A stretch of DNA of 64,000 bases. Source: Gari tellinella (taxonomy: Eukaryota; Mollusca; Bivalvia; Cardiida; Psammobiidae). The stretch covers positions 14,070,291-14,134,290 of the forward strand of contig OV277868.1 of NCBI GenBank assembly GCA_922989275.2, in the 5' to 3' direction. Below the pieces are notes generated by a model, which was not told where the DNA came from, did not search any database, and worked only from the letters and a program-made list of their open reading frames with translations. Below, piece by piece: positions 22,427 to 34,524 of the stretch. The translations under genes and the position numbers were made by a program. Within the stretch, counting starts at the first letter, position 1. Each line of letters starts with the position of its first letter.

Positions 22427-24142
22427 AAAAGGCGACATGGACGATGCTCAAAACTACAGAGGAATAACGCTAATAAACATTCTTGGAAAAATCTACTCAC
22501 AAATTTTACTAAGTAGACTTGAAAAATGGTCCGCCAAATATGAAAAAATACCCAACAATCAATTCGGTTTCCAAAAGAATAAATCCATCACAGACTGCAT
22601 CTTTATTTTTCATTCAATTATCTCAAAAGTACTATCATCGAAAGAAAAGCTATACTGTGCATTCATTGACTATGAAAAGGCTTTTGACAAAATAGACAGA
22701 ACATTACTATGGCAGAAAATGATAAAGCAACATGTTAGCTCAACATTTGTTAAGGCCCTAAAAGCAATGTACTCTGTAGTAAAATTAAGTGTTAGATACA
22801 ATTCGGAATACTCGGACTTCATGGACTCAAATATAGGCGTAAAACAGGGGGACCCGAGCTCATCTCTCATCTTCATGATGTACATTAATGACATCGATGA
22901 GAATATTAATACAGATCTAGACGATCTATTTTGCTTAAATGAGTTAAGACTGTTCTTGATACTTTATGCAGATGACCAGGTAGTGTTTGCTAAATCCCCC
23001 GAATCCCTTCAATTATTACTAAACGATATTGAAAGCTACAGCAATAAATGGCGTTTAAAGATCAACATAAATAAAACTAAAGTTATGATTTTTGAAAACG
23101 GTCGTCGTACTGATAAAACGTTTTATCTTTATAACACACCGTTAGAAACTGTTTTCTCTTTTAAATATCTAGGTGTCTATTTCTTTAAAAATGGCAACTG
23201 GTACCGTAGTCAAAAATGTATTGCTGATCATGCATCAATTGCCTTACACAATTTATTCAAAATATCGCAAAAGCTGGAATTAACTATAACAGACAAATGC
23301 AAATTATTTGACTCACTGGTTGGGTCAATTTTAAACTTCAGCTCCGAAGTGTGGGGTTATCACAATGCTGCAAATATAGAAGCTATTCACACAAAATTTA
23401 TGAGAAGGATACTAGGTGTTAAAAAATCAACAAATTTGTCCGCTTTATATGGCGAATTAGGCAGAGTGCCACTCAAAGTTATGCGCACAATACGAATAAT
23501 TAAATACTGGATAAAAATATTAAAATTACCTGATAATTCATTAGTAAAAACAATATATAACATGCTCAGGGATGATGCTGATCAATTAAATAATTACAAC
23601 GGAAATAACTGGGCTGCACAAGTCAAAGACATTCTTGAATCACATGGTCTTGGTGAAATATGGTTAAACCAATCTGAAATAGAAATCCCTTTCAATTGCA
23701 TAAAGCAGAGACTTCTAGACACCTTTTATCAAACCTGATATTCTGACATAAACAACTCACCCAGACTATCATGGTACAGTGTTTATAAACATAATTTCAC
23801 ACAGGAATCTTACCTTAACTTTATATTTGAAAAGAAATATAGAATAGCTTTCACTAGATTTCGTGTCTCATCCCATAACTTAGCAATAGAAACTGGTCGC
23901 TATAATAATACGCCTAGAGAAAATAGAATATGTACATTGTGCTCTATGAATGTGGTGGAAACTGAATACCATTTCTTACTTGTCTGTCCATTCTATAGAG
24001 ATCTAAGACTCAAATTATGAAGCCTTATTACTGTAGATGGCCTAACATATTTAAATTCGAATCACTCATGTCATCAAAATCATCTGATGTTGTAAAAAGT
24101 ATTGCTAAATATATATACATTGCTTGCCAACGAAGACCCTAG
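22427..24142 (+). pseudogene. LINE ORF2, C-terminal part: RT core and zinc motif
   Basis: After the P4 insertion the RT runs KGDMDDAQNYRGITLINILG (block 2), AFIDYEKAFDKIDRTLLW (block 3, first catalytic Asp), GVKQGDPSSSLIF (block 4) and LILYADDQVVFAK (block 5, YADD at ~22965-22976). The thumb follows (FKYLGVYFFKNG), and then the same C-terminal region as the reverse LINE. A TGA at ~23736-23738 replaces an expected Trp codon. The frame then continues through the zinc motif C-T-L-C...H-x4-C to a frameshift near 24018 (LRLKL/stop), after which KPYYCRWPNIFKF reaches a TAG at 24140-24142. With ORF1 this is a near-complete but dead element of about 9 kb as it stands, and about 4.5-5 kb without its insertions. 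Confidence 0.9.
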
Positions 24143-24362
24143 TAGCTGTATTTGTTCCTTTGCATTTCAATTTCATATATAGCAATTGTCATGCAGAAAT
24201 AAGTCATTACTCTTACAGCGTTCAACAGTACTGTATAATACAGTCACTAACTTATATACATACAGTCAGTCCTATGTACAGTGACGGTTTTATGTGCCTT
24301 CATTGCATAATACATGCCTGAATTTGTTGATACATATATTTATATATATATTATGTATTTGT

Positions 24363-24562
24363 AACAGTCAAACTCGTATCGAGCGACCAATCAATGAATG
24401 TTCTCTTTAGACATATGTCTGTTTAACACGAGGCGGAAATAATGTATAAATCTCCCACTGGGAGCTTAATATATTGCATCTACTCGGGGTTGGACAGTCA
24501 TCTATACCACATTACCATATTGGGTATATTGCTCATTGGGCGCTTGATGCAAGTTTGACTGT
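24363..24562. mobile_element. Mariner-like MITE M1, copy 1 (~200 bp)
   Basis: The left end ACAGTCAAACTCGTATCGAG is mirrored by ..GATGCAAGTTTGACTGTA at the right. TA is adjacent at both ends (left with one extra A). The interior is shared with the copy at 24923. There is no coding capacity. Confidence 0.65.
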
Positions 24563-24922
24563 AATTAATGTAAAAAATGTTGTTTTCCCCAAGCTGAAAC
24601 ATCTAAAAAGTGCAGAATCTCCGCAAAGATCTAATGCCGAAGTAGGGAGGCATGACTGTATATTGATTATTTCCGTGACTCTGCCACGTGATACTATATA
24701 CATAGTATTTATTGTAAAACGCCCACCTTGTAAAACGTGACACATGGCGGGAAACATGTCTGCTTATTCATATAATGTCAACCAATGATATCACTGTAAC
24801 GTGAGCGCACTCTATCGGAACATAGCCACTTGTACTACAAATGTTTGATCTACAGTCGCACCTCGTACTGGACATTCTAGAATCAGTAGCTTCGTTATTA
24901 TAGATGCTCAATATTCTTTTGA
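24563..24922. other. Spacer between two MITEs
   Basis: No gene. It includes CACGTGATACTATA and ACACATGGCGGGAAA, both repeated in altered form at 26580-26615. Confidence 0.5.
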
Positions 24923-25126
24923 TACAGTCAAGCTCGTGTTTAGCGATCAATGAACTAATAAACTAGAATAATAATCAAACACACACTGCTTTGCACCGAG
25001 TGAAAATAATGCACAAATCTTATAGGAGCTTTGTACATGTCACATCTGCTCGAGGTTTCAGTGATTTATATCAAAAACTTACAACTAACCTTCTATTGAA
25101 TAAACGCTAAATGCGGGTTTGACTGA
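24923..25126. mobile_element. Mariner-like MITE M1, copy 2
   Basis: It runs from TACAGTCAAGCTCGTGTTTA to CGCTAAATGCGGGTTTGACTG. The interior parallels copy 1 (GAAAATAATGCACAAATCT and CTGCTCGAGGTTTCAGTGAT), diverged by roughly a third. Confidence 0.65.
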
Positions 25127-25218
25127 AATTGAAATTAAAATGATTGCTCTTGTTACTCTTATGTTAGATCCTGTTGAATGCAGAGTCGATATAGAATGTC
25201 CATACTGTAGTAGACAAT

Positions 25219-26550
25219 CAGGGGCGTGTCTGGGCTTACGCACTCACGCACGTGCGTAAAGTTAATTGACAAAGTCGAAAATTTAAAAACGCTAAAAATG
25301 CAATAAAAATCACCACCTTACCCGGGTGAGGCATAAATAAAAATTTTAAAAGTGTCTTTAGTATACTTCAAATTCTACACAACGCACATAATTCATCCTC
25401 TGATAAAGTTTCAATTTGTTCACTACTCAGTTTACGAGAATGTAGATTTTACCTGGTAAAATTGCCCATAACAATATAAGGTGTTTCTTACAAGTTTAAC
25501 TTTTGACATTGATTTATGTTAGTATTGTACCTGTTTTGAATGTGCGAAACGCCCCCAGAACGCACCAGAGACCATCTAGAAATCAAATTTTTCCCAGGGG
25601 AGCATACCCCCTTAGTAAGAGTGTGTACATTTATTGGTGAGGGTATGGGGTTAGAGAAAAATGGCCAGAAGATAATCTATCAAAAATATAAAAGATGTTA
25701 TTTAGGAGTCGAATTTTTACATAAATTTTGATGTAAAAATGCACCAGAGACCATTTAGGAGTAAAATGTTCCCTTGTGGAAGCTAGTAAAGTTGCATACA
25801 CTAATTTTGTTTAGCTACGCCCTGACGTGTGCCCCAATCGTACTTTCCATCATACGAAAAGGGGAGGTCAGGAGAGCAAACATCTTTCTCTGTATTTTGA
25901 TATGCATTTCAAGCACTCATTCAAAAGTGTAAATAAGTTTTGAAAATGCATTTGCATGTAGGCTATGTAAAACAAGTACAATAGAAGGGAAAGTAAACAG
26001 ACAAAAGTTAAACACGAATAGAGGGTAATTCTATTGCAGTTGGTAATATAGAAGGTGGAGGCAGGAACGTATATATAGGTTCCTGGTGGAGGGGAGGAGG
26101 AGGCTTACACATGTCAGAACCGTACGGACATAGTTGGTTAGTCAGGGAAATTTGATTTTAATCAGGGAAAAGTCAGGGAAATGTCAAAGAATTTTGCTTC
26201 ACTTAAATTGTGGACACCCTGTTGATTAAATAGTCTAACAGTTTAATTCAAGCAAAGAATATTCTTATATCTCTAATATTTTGTGTTTTGATATGTATCT
26301 AAAAATGATTTATGTATTTTATTACATCAAACAGCCATATGTGCATTGTGAGGGGTATTTAGAATATATATATAAAAAAACTTTCTAAAACGACAGTTTA
26401 ACTATCATTTTAGAAAGGTTTTTTATATTCTAAATACCCCTCAAAATGCACGTACGGCTTTCCAACGAAAAAAAATTTCCCGGGGGAGTATGCCCCCGGA
26501 CCCATCTAGCCATAGTGCGTAAACTCAAAATAGGTCCAGACACGCCCCTG
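25219..26550. mobile_element. hAT-like non-autonomous element, 1332 bp, 5-bp TSD
   Basis: TIRs CAGGGGCGTGTCTGGGC and GTCCAGACACGCCCCTG are flanked by ACAAT (25214-25218 and 26551-26555). CAGGGG termini with a 5-bp TSD suggest the hAT5 group. The inside is non-coding. A hairpin of ~35-bp arms at ~26349-26441 is built on GGGGTATTTAGAATATATAT / ATTCTAAATACCCC, and GTCAGGGAAA repeats lie at 26140-26180. Confidence 0.8.
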
Positions 26551-26798
26551 ACAATTCGGAATGTTTTCCGGGTCCAAGTCACGTGATACTAGACGTAACA
26601 CGTGACAGATGGCGGGAAAACTGCGGCCAAAATATATCACGTGAGTGTAAACCACGCGCACAGTCTACATGTATATATCTACAGACACGCCTCTCTGCAT
26701 CGATATGAACGATTGACGTTTTTACAATATTTCAAATTAGAATATTAGCGAGTTTGACCTAGCGTAAATCTCTAAAACAGACAAGGGCATATGGCGGG

Positions 26799-27927
26799 CA
26801 GGGGCGTAGCTTGGCCGAAATGAAAGTGTGGGCATATCTTTTCTAGGGGGGTCCGGGGGCCTGCTCCCCCGGGAAAATTTTGAGTTCTACAACACTGTAG
26901 ACGCATTTAAGGAGGGTCTGGGGAGACATTTATATGAAGAATTAATGAAATGAAAAGCTTCAAACAGACAATTTTAATTTTTTGCAAAGGAATATGTCTG
27001 CATATTTTCTTGAGAAAAAAAAATCACCAAAAAAAAAACCAACACAACCCCACGTCAATTAGTAATTCATAGGGTCTGATACCGTAATTTTTTCATTAAC
27101 ATACTCGCTACTTGAAATTATTTGCATGTAACTTTCTTTTCGGGACAAATTGATCGAGCACACTAAATGCCCGTATGAAATCCAAAGTAACTATACCAAT
27201 TTATGAACTCACTCTTACTAGGAGGGGATTGGGGAGGGTTGATTCCTAGATAGCCTCTGGCTTGTTCTGAGGGCGTTTTTGAGCGTCCATGACAGGTAAA
27301 ATTCTGCCATAAATATATGTAAAAACTCGGCTGAAAATGACATAAATTTTCTGTTCCAGGTTATTATAATGTAATTGTTGACAGGTTGTCTTCCATTAAT
27401 CTCTAAGTTAGACTCCAACACCACCCTATTCCTATTTTATTGCATTTTTTTTACTTTTTGAATTGTCGCAAGTATGAGGACAGTGTCTACGCGGTAGCGC
27501 GTGTTTTGCATAAGGCAGCTACATTATTAGTTATACAGTTTCTTCACAGTGTACATGAGGATTTCTTCCCGGCTGAGGTAAATCATGTTGCCCGAGCCGT
27601 TAGGCGAGGGTTTCATTATTTTACCAGGCTCGGTGACCAATGAAAATTAAGGAATTTACTTTAGTTTAAACAATATTTTATTCAAATAATGAAATGGATT
27701 GGACAACAGGCATTGCCTATGTAAGTCCTCTCCAGAAGGGAACTTTTTATTCCTAGATAGTCTATAGGTGCGTTCTGAGGTCTTTTCCCGCGTTTGATAA
27801 TGGCAAAATACTAACATGAATCTATGTAAAAATAATTGGGGTTCACCTCTAACCTCTAACCCCCCTTAGATGTCAATTTTATTGCTTTTTCTGCATTTTT
27901 AGCCTTTTTTAGGAAGCTACGCCACTG
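26799..27927. mobile_element. hAT-like non-autonomous element, 1129 bp, 5-bp TSD
   Basis: It begins CAGGGGCGTAGCTTGG and ends AAGCTACGCCACTG, the complement of the same terminus. GCGGG flanks it at 26794-26798 and 27928-27932. It shares its left ~280 bp with 7842-8107. A 67-codon ORF at 27440-27643 has no recognisable domain. Its insertion splits ATATGGCGGG from ATGAAAACGACACAG. Confidence 0.85.
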
Positions 27928-27932
27928 GCGGG

Positions 27933-28345
27933 ATGAAAACGACACAGAAGACTATAGCAGTAGCTTTCTGTGTCGTTTTAACTCAACTTCAAGCGACCAT
28001 TATAGATTTTCTAAATACTCTTGAAAGACTAACTTAACTTCTCCCAGTAAAACTATAAAATAAAACTATAAAATAAACCCATTACCACTCATCGTATTCC
28101 CTTATATTGAGTGGCGGTGTAGCCCGTCCTCACTGTAAGGGAATACTGGAGTAAGTCTCAGATACATTGTAACTTTATTTTATAAGGTACGATAATGTTA
28201 TTATTACTTGTTGATTTATTTATGCTTCTCTGATAAAATGTTATTTGTATGTGTAATTTTCATGTTCCCTCCAGTGACACTGGATGGCTAGAAGTAGCAA
28301 TTGTACTTAATGCCAATAAAATATATTGTATTGTATTGTATTGTA
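27933..28345 (+). repeat. Intergenic with a non-LTR 3' tail
   Basis: A ~250-bp sequence ends in AATAAAATATATTGTATTG and a (TTGTA)n microsatellite at 28325-28347. That is the usual 3' end of an invertebrate LINE or its SINE partner. A short ATACTGGAGTA/TATTCCC hairpin lies at ~28096-28150. Confidence 0.55.
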
Positions 28346-28811
28346 TTTAAAATTTCTTTCGTTATTCATATAGCCCGTAAAGACCATATACTTTTAACCA
28401 GTAACGTTACAGTAATTTTCTTCTGTCTTGTTTGATGTAATGTTTGTTCTATGCCAGATTGTGGATCGGTAAATGTAAATTTGCTTATGGGTGTTAGATT
28501 CTTGTAATGCCGCGGAAAAAGTTATTCGGTCGAAAAACTTCATCCGCTGAGGAAATAAGTATGGAACATTTGATTTCCTTTCTAATGAATTTCTTTAAAT
28601 CTGGTCATGTTAGGATCGAAATAATCTATGTTCTCCCGTTGTGAAACTGTATTTTACAACGGTCGGTCCTTCGGCCTTCGTGGTCAATTCCTGCGCACCA
28701 CAACTCCCAACACCTACTTTCTCAATTCATTCAATAACCAGATTTTCGTTTTGTCCATTTCACTAAAATTGACCTCGCAGCTGAGAATCTTTTGTACATG
28801 TACAGTCCTAC

Positions 28812-29022
28812 AGTCGAACATGTGCTGAGCGGACAAAGAAGGGAATTCATCTAATTCGGGTCTCTGAGGACGGGTTGCAACAGGGCGGATAATTATCTAG
28901 AAATTTGCAGAGAACTCAAAATAGAGCCGTTGTCTTGCTCCTGATCGGCCCTGTATGTAACCTATCCCAGCGAATCTAATAGTCTATTTTGAAGGGAATG
29001 TCCGCTCAGCATAAGTTCGACT
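28812..29022. mobile_element. Mariner-like MITE M2 (~211 bp)
   Basis: AGTCGAACATGTGCTGAGCG at the left is mirrored by CGCTCAGCATAAGTTCGACT at the right, with two mismatches in 24 bp. The terminal word resembles M1. The interior is unrelated to M1 and non-coding. Confidence 0.65.
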
Positions 29023-29084
29023 AGATGTGTTTGCACGTCAATGCCAGACCACCACCTTTAGTATAACTGTCTCATGTATTTATA

Positions 29085-29347
29085 GATTTGATTTGATTTG
29101 ATTGGATTGGATTGGATTATGGGATCGAGTCCAAATCGAATCGAATCGAATCGAATCGAATCATTCGATTCGAATCAAATCGAATCGAATCGAATCGAAT
29201 CGAATCGAATCGAATCGAATCAAATCAAATCAAATCAAATCAAATCAAATCAAATCAAATCAAATCAAATCAAATCAAATCAAATCAAATCAAATCAGAT
29301 TCGATTCGATTCGATTTGATTTCATCTGATCTGATCTGATCTGATCT
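29085..29347. repeat. Pentanucleotide microsatellite (TTTGA / TCGAA / TCAAA / CTGAT)
   Basis: A block of TTTGA units passes into about 15 TCGAA units, then about 17 TCAAA units, then TTCGA and CTGAT units. Three overlapping frames are therefore open (29098-29339), but these are artefacts. The left edge follows a LINE-like tail. Confidence 0.95.
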
Positions 29348-29396
29348 CCGATCTGATCCGATCCCGGGAGAACATAGATTATTTCTTAATTATATC

Positions 29397-29592
29397 ACGA
29401 AGAGGTATATTGTCCACACCTTTAATGTCTCAATAGAAGTTTTGTCTCACCTTTTGGGATTGCTTTACAGATGGATGTTTAATTTATCGTTAATCGATCA
29501 TTATATCACGTGCTCACACTTACGAAGAAGTATATTGTCCACACCTTTAATGTCTCAATAGATGTTTTGTCTCACCTTTTGGGATTGCTTTA
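29397..29592. repeat. Direct duplication of a ~72-bp segment
   Basis: The segment around GTATATTGTCCACACCTTTA, AATGTCTCAATAGA and CACCTTTTGGGATTGCTTTA occurs at 29402-29473 and again at 29529-29593. It is separated by TTATCGTTAATCGATCATTA, the same word seen upstream of the LINE at ~14870. Confidence 0.8.
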
Positions 29593-30103
29593 TTTCTCGT
29601 CAGGGACCAAGCCTAATTGCAACAGTAAATGCCCCCAAAAGTGTGAGGATTTGTAAAGGTCGGTAGATCAAATGAATGCTTTAATTTGGCTAAGAAGCTA
29701 ATTATTATTGCTTAAGATTTACATAAACAGCAAAAAGAATATACCATATATACTTGCCTTTAATCGGTGATCTTAACGTTATCTGATCAAGTTCCGGTAT
29801 AAATGTATCTCGAACAATTAAATAAATTAAGGTCTTTAAAATAACACGAAATAACAGGATATATTTTGCTACGTTTACCACTCTGATTGGTTCTAGAAAT
29901 AAGGTTTGTGCTATATTTTAACTTACAGTTATATTTTCATCATATTTCTTTTCACTTAAAAGATTGAAATAGTTATGCAGAAAATTCAATCTTGAGCAGC
30001 CACTTGTACATAACGTTACCTTGATACAGTGGAGAAAATGTTATTCTTTCCCGTTAAAATGCAAACGAAACGCAAACACAAATCACTAAAATGTAGAACG
30101 GAC

Positions 30104-30834
30104 GATTGACGGACATTAGCCCCCCCCCCCCCGGACAAGAGCCCCCCGGTCGATTTTGCGCGGGCGAACACGAGCCCCCCGCCTGTTTTGCGCGGGCGGA
30201 CATAAGCCCCCCCTGGTCGGACAGATAATTATCGAATGTTTTGTTAATATTTTTAGCAAACAATGAAGTTTTTCTTCGGTTATAAATATTGCCTTGCATG
30301 TTAGTTATAATTAATTTGTTAATTGTTTCATTTTAATCATGATACCTCGGAGGAAAAAGATAATGATGATAGATGTAATAATTTATAATGTCAACTTGAT
30401 TACACAATGGTGACAAAACAGGATAATCGTTACCTATTAGCGAATCAAACTGTCGGTAATACTTTGATGATACCTGGAATTAATTGTTTAATTGACTCTT
30501 GTTTACTGAAGAAACACCGCTAGTGAAACTTGTGAAACTTGATTGAATCCAGTGTCCTTATAATCGTAAGTTAAAGGTGTTGTTTGTGTCTCATAATTCT
30601 CAAACATATCAAAGTTCTCAAACATTTGGGGTTAAAAACATATACTATTAAAAGGAATAAATGATAAAAGAACACTTAAGAACACGTTTTGAAGTTTTAA
30701 ATCTACAATTTTACCAAATAAAACATGTATCTTATCATAGGGTGGCGGGGGCTCATGTCCGCACGCGCAAAACAGGCGGGGGGCTCATGTCCGCCCGCGC
30801 AAAAACGTCCGGGGGGCTCATGTCCGCTTACCAG
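30104..30834. mobile_element. Element G: ~730-bp transposon with GGACATGAGCCCCCC repeat ends
   Basis: The left end has GGACATTAGCCCCC, GGACAAGAGCCCCCC, GAACACGAGCCCCCC and GGACATAAGCCCCCC at 30110-30215. The right end (30740-30834) has the complement, GGGGGGCTCATGTCCG, three times. Units are ~31 bp and include GCCTGTTTTGCGCGGGC. The extreme ends are uncertain; AGAAC occurs on both sides and may be part of a target duplication. The interior is AT-rich and non-coding. Confidence 0.75.
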
Positions 30835-31229
30835 AACTTTTTGAAAGTTCTGACTTTTCATTTGTTTCAGAGTGGCAAATAGTTTGGAGCCTGGTTAGAC
30901 GCCTGTAGCGGCCCTATATGTAACTAGGCCCCAAATGTAACTACGCGGCCCTACTTGTAACTAAACGGCCCTAAATGTAACTAAACGTCGAAATGACGTC
31001 GAAAAAAAAGTGGCCCTACTTGTAACAAAAAACGGCCCTATATGTAACTCCTGCCCTATATGTAACTATGCGGCCCTAAATGTAACTAGGACCAATGACT
31101 GCAAGTACCAAATATTTAAGATGATATTTTTGTTGGTATAATCATCATCACCACCATCATCATAATCAACACCATCTTTATTTAATGTCCTTGCGTCCAC
31201 CTGTCCTTCTGTCTGTCCGTCAAAACTTT

Positions 31230-32600
31230 TGATATGTCACGATAACTCAAGTTCTTTACATATTAACTATTAAGTATATGTATATGCATACTATTGACTT
31301 CACACTTCATATATTGATTGATCTCATTGACTAGGAGTGCAGTGCACAAGAACCATAACTCTGTCATCAGTACATTTGGAGTTATTGCCCTTTGTTTTTA
31401 TATTTTTACCCAATTAAATTTTTCCGGAGCATAACTTCAAAAATATAAGAGCTATTGACTTCAAACTTCATATACAGATAAATCTCATTGACTAGGAGTG
31501 CAGTTCATAAGAACCATAACTCTGTCATCAGTAATTTTGGAGTCATTTTCCTTTGTTGTTATACATGTAGTTTTACCGAATTTAGGCTTGTCCGGAGCAT
31601 AACTTCCAAAGTATAAGCGCTATTGACCTTAAACTTCATATACAAATAGATCCTACTGACCAAGAGTGCAGTGCACAAGAACCGTTACCATATCATCAGT
31701 ATTTTTGTAGTTACTTCCCTTTTTGTTATAGTTTTACCCATTTTAGGCTTGTCCGGAGCATAACTTCCAAAGTATAAAAGCTATTGACTTCAAACTTCAT
31801 ATACAGATAGATCTCATTGACTAGGAGTGCAGTGCATAAGAACAATAACTATATCATCAGTATTTTTGGAGTTATTACCCTTTTTGGTATATTTTTATCC
31901 AATTTAGACTTGTCCGGAGCATAACTTCCAAAGTATAAGAGCTAATGACTTCAAACTTCATATACGGATAGATCATATTGCTAAGGGGTGCAGTGCACAA
32001 GAACCATAACACTGTCATCAGTATTTTGGAGTTATTGCCCTTTGTTGTTATATTTTTACCCAATTTAGGCTTGTCAGGAGCATAACTTCAAATGAATAAG
32101 AGCTATTGATTTCATTGTTCATATATAGTTAGATCTCATTGACAATGAGTGCAATGCGCAAAAACATTCACTCTGTCATCAGTATTTTTGGAGTTATTGC
32201 CTTTTGTTGTTATATTTTTATCCAATTTAGGCTTATCCGGAGCATAACTTCAAATGAATAGCAGCTATTGATTTTCTTGTTCATATATAGTTAGATCTCA
32301 TTGACAAGGAGTGCATTGCGCAAGAACATTCACTCTGTCATCAGTATTTTGGAGTTATTGCCCTTTGTTGTTATATTTTTATCCAATTTAGGCTTGTCCG
32401 GAGCATAACTTCAAATTGATAAGACCTTTTGATTTCAAACTTCATATACAGATAGATCTCATTGACTAGGAGTGCAGTGCGCAAGAACCATAACTCTATC
32501 ATCAGTATTTTTGGAGATATTACCCTTTGTTGATATAGTCTTACCCAATTTAGGCTTATCCGGAGCATAACTTCGAAAAAATAAGAGCTATTGACTTCAA
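31230..32600. repeat. Satellite-like array in element F, ~160-bp units
   Basis: About eight units carry GTCCGGAGCATAACTTC (near 31424, 31593, 31757, 31913, 32075, 32238, 32398 and 32560), CTTCATATACAGATAGATCT, CATTGACTAGGAGTGCAGTG, CTCTGTCATCAGTATTTTTG and GAGTTATTGCCCTTTGTTG. Neighbours differ by 5-15%. There is no pearl-type start or end block, so the array may be an integral part of F. Confidence 0.88.
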
Positions 32601-33014
32601 ACTACACAATGTATATATAGATAGATGTATTTTTTTTTACACAAGACACTCCTTTTGGTATGAATCACCATTTGTGATAGGTCTAATTTTGCTTATGAAA
32701 GAAAACGACATGAATTTTCAAACATTATGAAAGTTTTCTTGATCCGAATTGCTTCAATTATAGCCTGATTTGATTTAACAAAATGTGTTTCACTCTTGAA
32801 CATAACAGGATAGTTATTTTTATGATATTTTCAGTACGAGTTAAAAACTAGATATATTTTTGTCACTCTATAAAATGATATATTCTTAAACTGCGTAGTA
32901 TGTGCATAATTATCTGATTTTATTTGACCGAAAGTTTCATAAAATTATTTCTATATAGGAATGATAGTATCAATATTAGTTCGATAATTTACCTCATTAA
33001 TAAACCAAAATGGC

Positions 33015-33779
33015 GGGTCTATGACAAAACGTCGACAGACAAAACGCCGACACGACAAAATGCCGACAGGACAAAACGCCGATGCGACATAACATCGATA
33101 CGACAAAACAACGACTTGTCGTGTCGATCTTTTGTCGCATTTTAACAGGTACATGTAAGTAACTATATTTTACAGGTATTCTTCCTGTAATTTTGAAGCT
33201 TTTCGTTGAGTTTTTATAAATATTTGGTAATTACTTTTGGTAAAGTAATGAATATTACCTCGTTTAGTTCATTAAGTTCAAAGGCTAGTACCACGCTATA
33301 AAATATGTTGTTAACCTTATTAACAAGGGAGATGTCTTGGTTTTTTAATTGCCCTGACTTAAATGCACACTGTTCACTTAGTTTTATTCACTTGTGCAAG
33401 AAACGTTGTATGAATATTCATTAGACCATGATATTTCAAGAAAGCATGATGTTTAAAACCAATAGAAATCTTATGATAGTACAAATCTATTTGAAAAATG
33501 GGACATTTCATCAACTCCCTAAAACGCCAAGTGATTACGCGTACAATGTAACCCCTAAAATGTTCAGGGATTACTCATAATCCCTGATTACACTTAATCC
33601 CTGTAACATATATATATATTCAAAGATGAGTTTCAGGTAAATAAACTTTGTCGATGTTTGTCGACGTTTGTCGGTCTTTTTGTCGATCTTTTTTGTCGAT
33701 GTTTTGTCACGTCGGCGTTTTGTCTTGTCGATGATATGTCGTGTCGGCGTTTTGTCTGTCGACGTTTTGTCGCGCTCCC
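33015..33779. mobile_element. Element D: 765-bp transposon with GACAAAACGCCGAC repeat ends
   Basis: The left end GGGTCTATGACAAAACGTCG and right end CGTTTTGTCGCGCTCCC are inverted repeats. Inside them run tandem GACAAAACGCCGACAC-type units (33023-33140 and, complemented, 33645-33771). AAAATGGC flanks it at 33007-33014 and 33780-33787, an 8-bp TSD. The interior has no gene. It sits inside element F, so it inserted later. Confidence 0.85.
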
Positions 33780-33789
33780 AAAATGGCCC

Positions 33790-34524
33790 AGTGCCCTTGA
33801 CTTGGGGTCAGTTAGTTTGTGTGGCGACTTATCTAGTTATGTTATGTTACCGTGCATTATACCATGGTGTATGCAATGAATTGTTCTTTCTAATGATTTG
33901 TCAAACATGCGTTTTGCGCTTATATTATTAAATTTTTTGATCAAGTTGCATTTATTATGAAACACTCCTTGGATGACTAGCAAGTGGCCAAATAGAGTCT
34001 GATGATAGAAGTGCATAGTGTTTGACAAATTTTTAGTAAGTTCAATAAAATATGAAAATGACATTAAGGTTTTGTGTCTTTTATTTGCATCTAAACCTAA
34101 GTACCTACCGATGCTGATAATGATGATGATGATTGTGAAAATGATTATGATTGTGATGCTGATTTGCATAACAAAAATAACAATGATGATGATTGCGATT
34201 ATTATTACCCCCCCCCCCCCCCTCCCCGAAAGGCAGAGAGATACTATTTGAAGTTTGTCCGTCCGTTCGTCCGGTTTCCATCCGCAGAACGCTCCTTAAT
34301 CTGCGAGGATAAAGGAACTATTTATGTTGCGAATTCATGATTTTTTAAGGTGGATTATATTTTCTTTCATAGGGAGTTAAAGATACATGTATGTGTTTAT
34401 CCGGTTAAGGGTTAACAAAACAGCATACTGTTCTCTTATGTTTCCCGTATAGAAATGGGGACACGTCCGCAAACGACATTCTCTCTGAGATTATAAAGGA
34501 TGCCTGTGTACATGTCCCCATACC
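33790..34524. other. Non-coding DNA with trinucleotide and poly-C runs
   Basis: It contains GATGATGATGATTGTGAAAA at ~34118-34200 and a 15-base C run at 34208-34222. No gene is seen. The minus-strand ORF at 33837-34169 is translated microsatellite. Confidence 0.6.

Noticed and set aside
27440..27643. 67-codon ORF inside the hAT-like element at 26799
   Set aside because: It shows no transposase motif (no RW, no dimerisation-domain pattern) and is not continued in other frames.
28507..28644. Short plus-strand ORF MPRKKLFGRKTSSAEEIS... (45 codons)
   Set aside because: It looks like a possible basic N-terminus or first exon, but no following exon, homologue or promoter could be supported.
29098..29339. 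Three overlapping 73-75-codon ORFs (SNQIK / ESNRI repeats)
   Set aside because: Frames of a pentanucleotide microsatellite.
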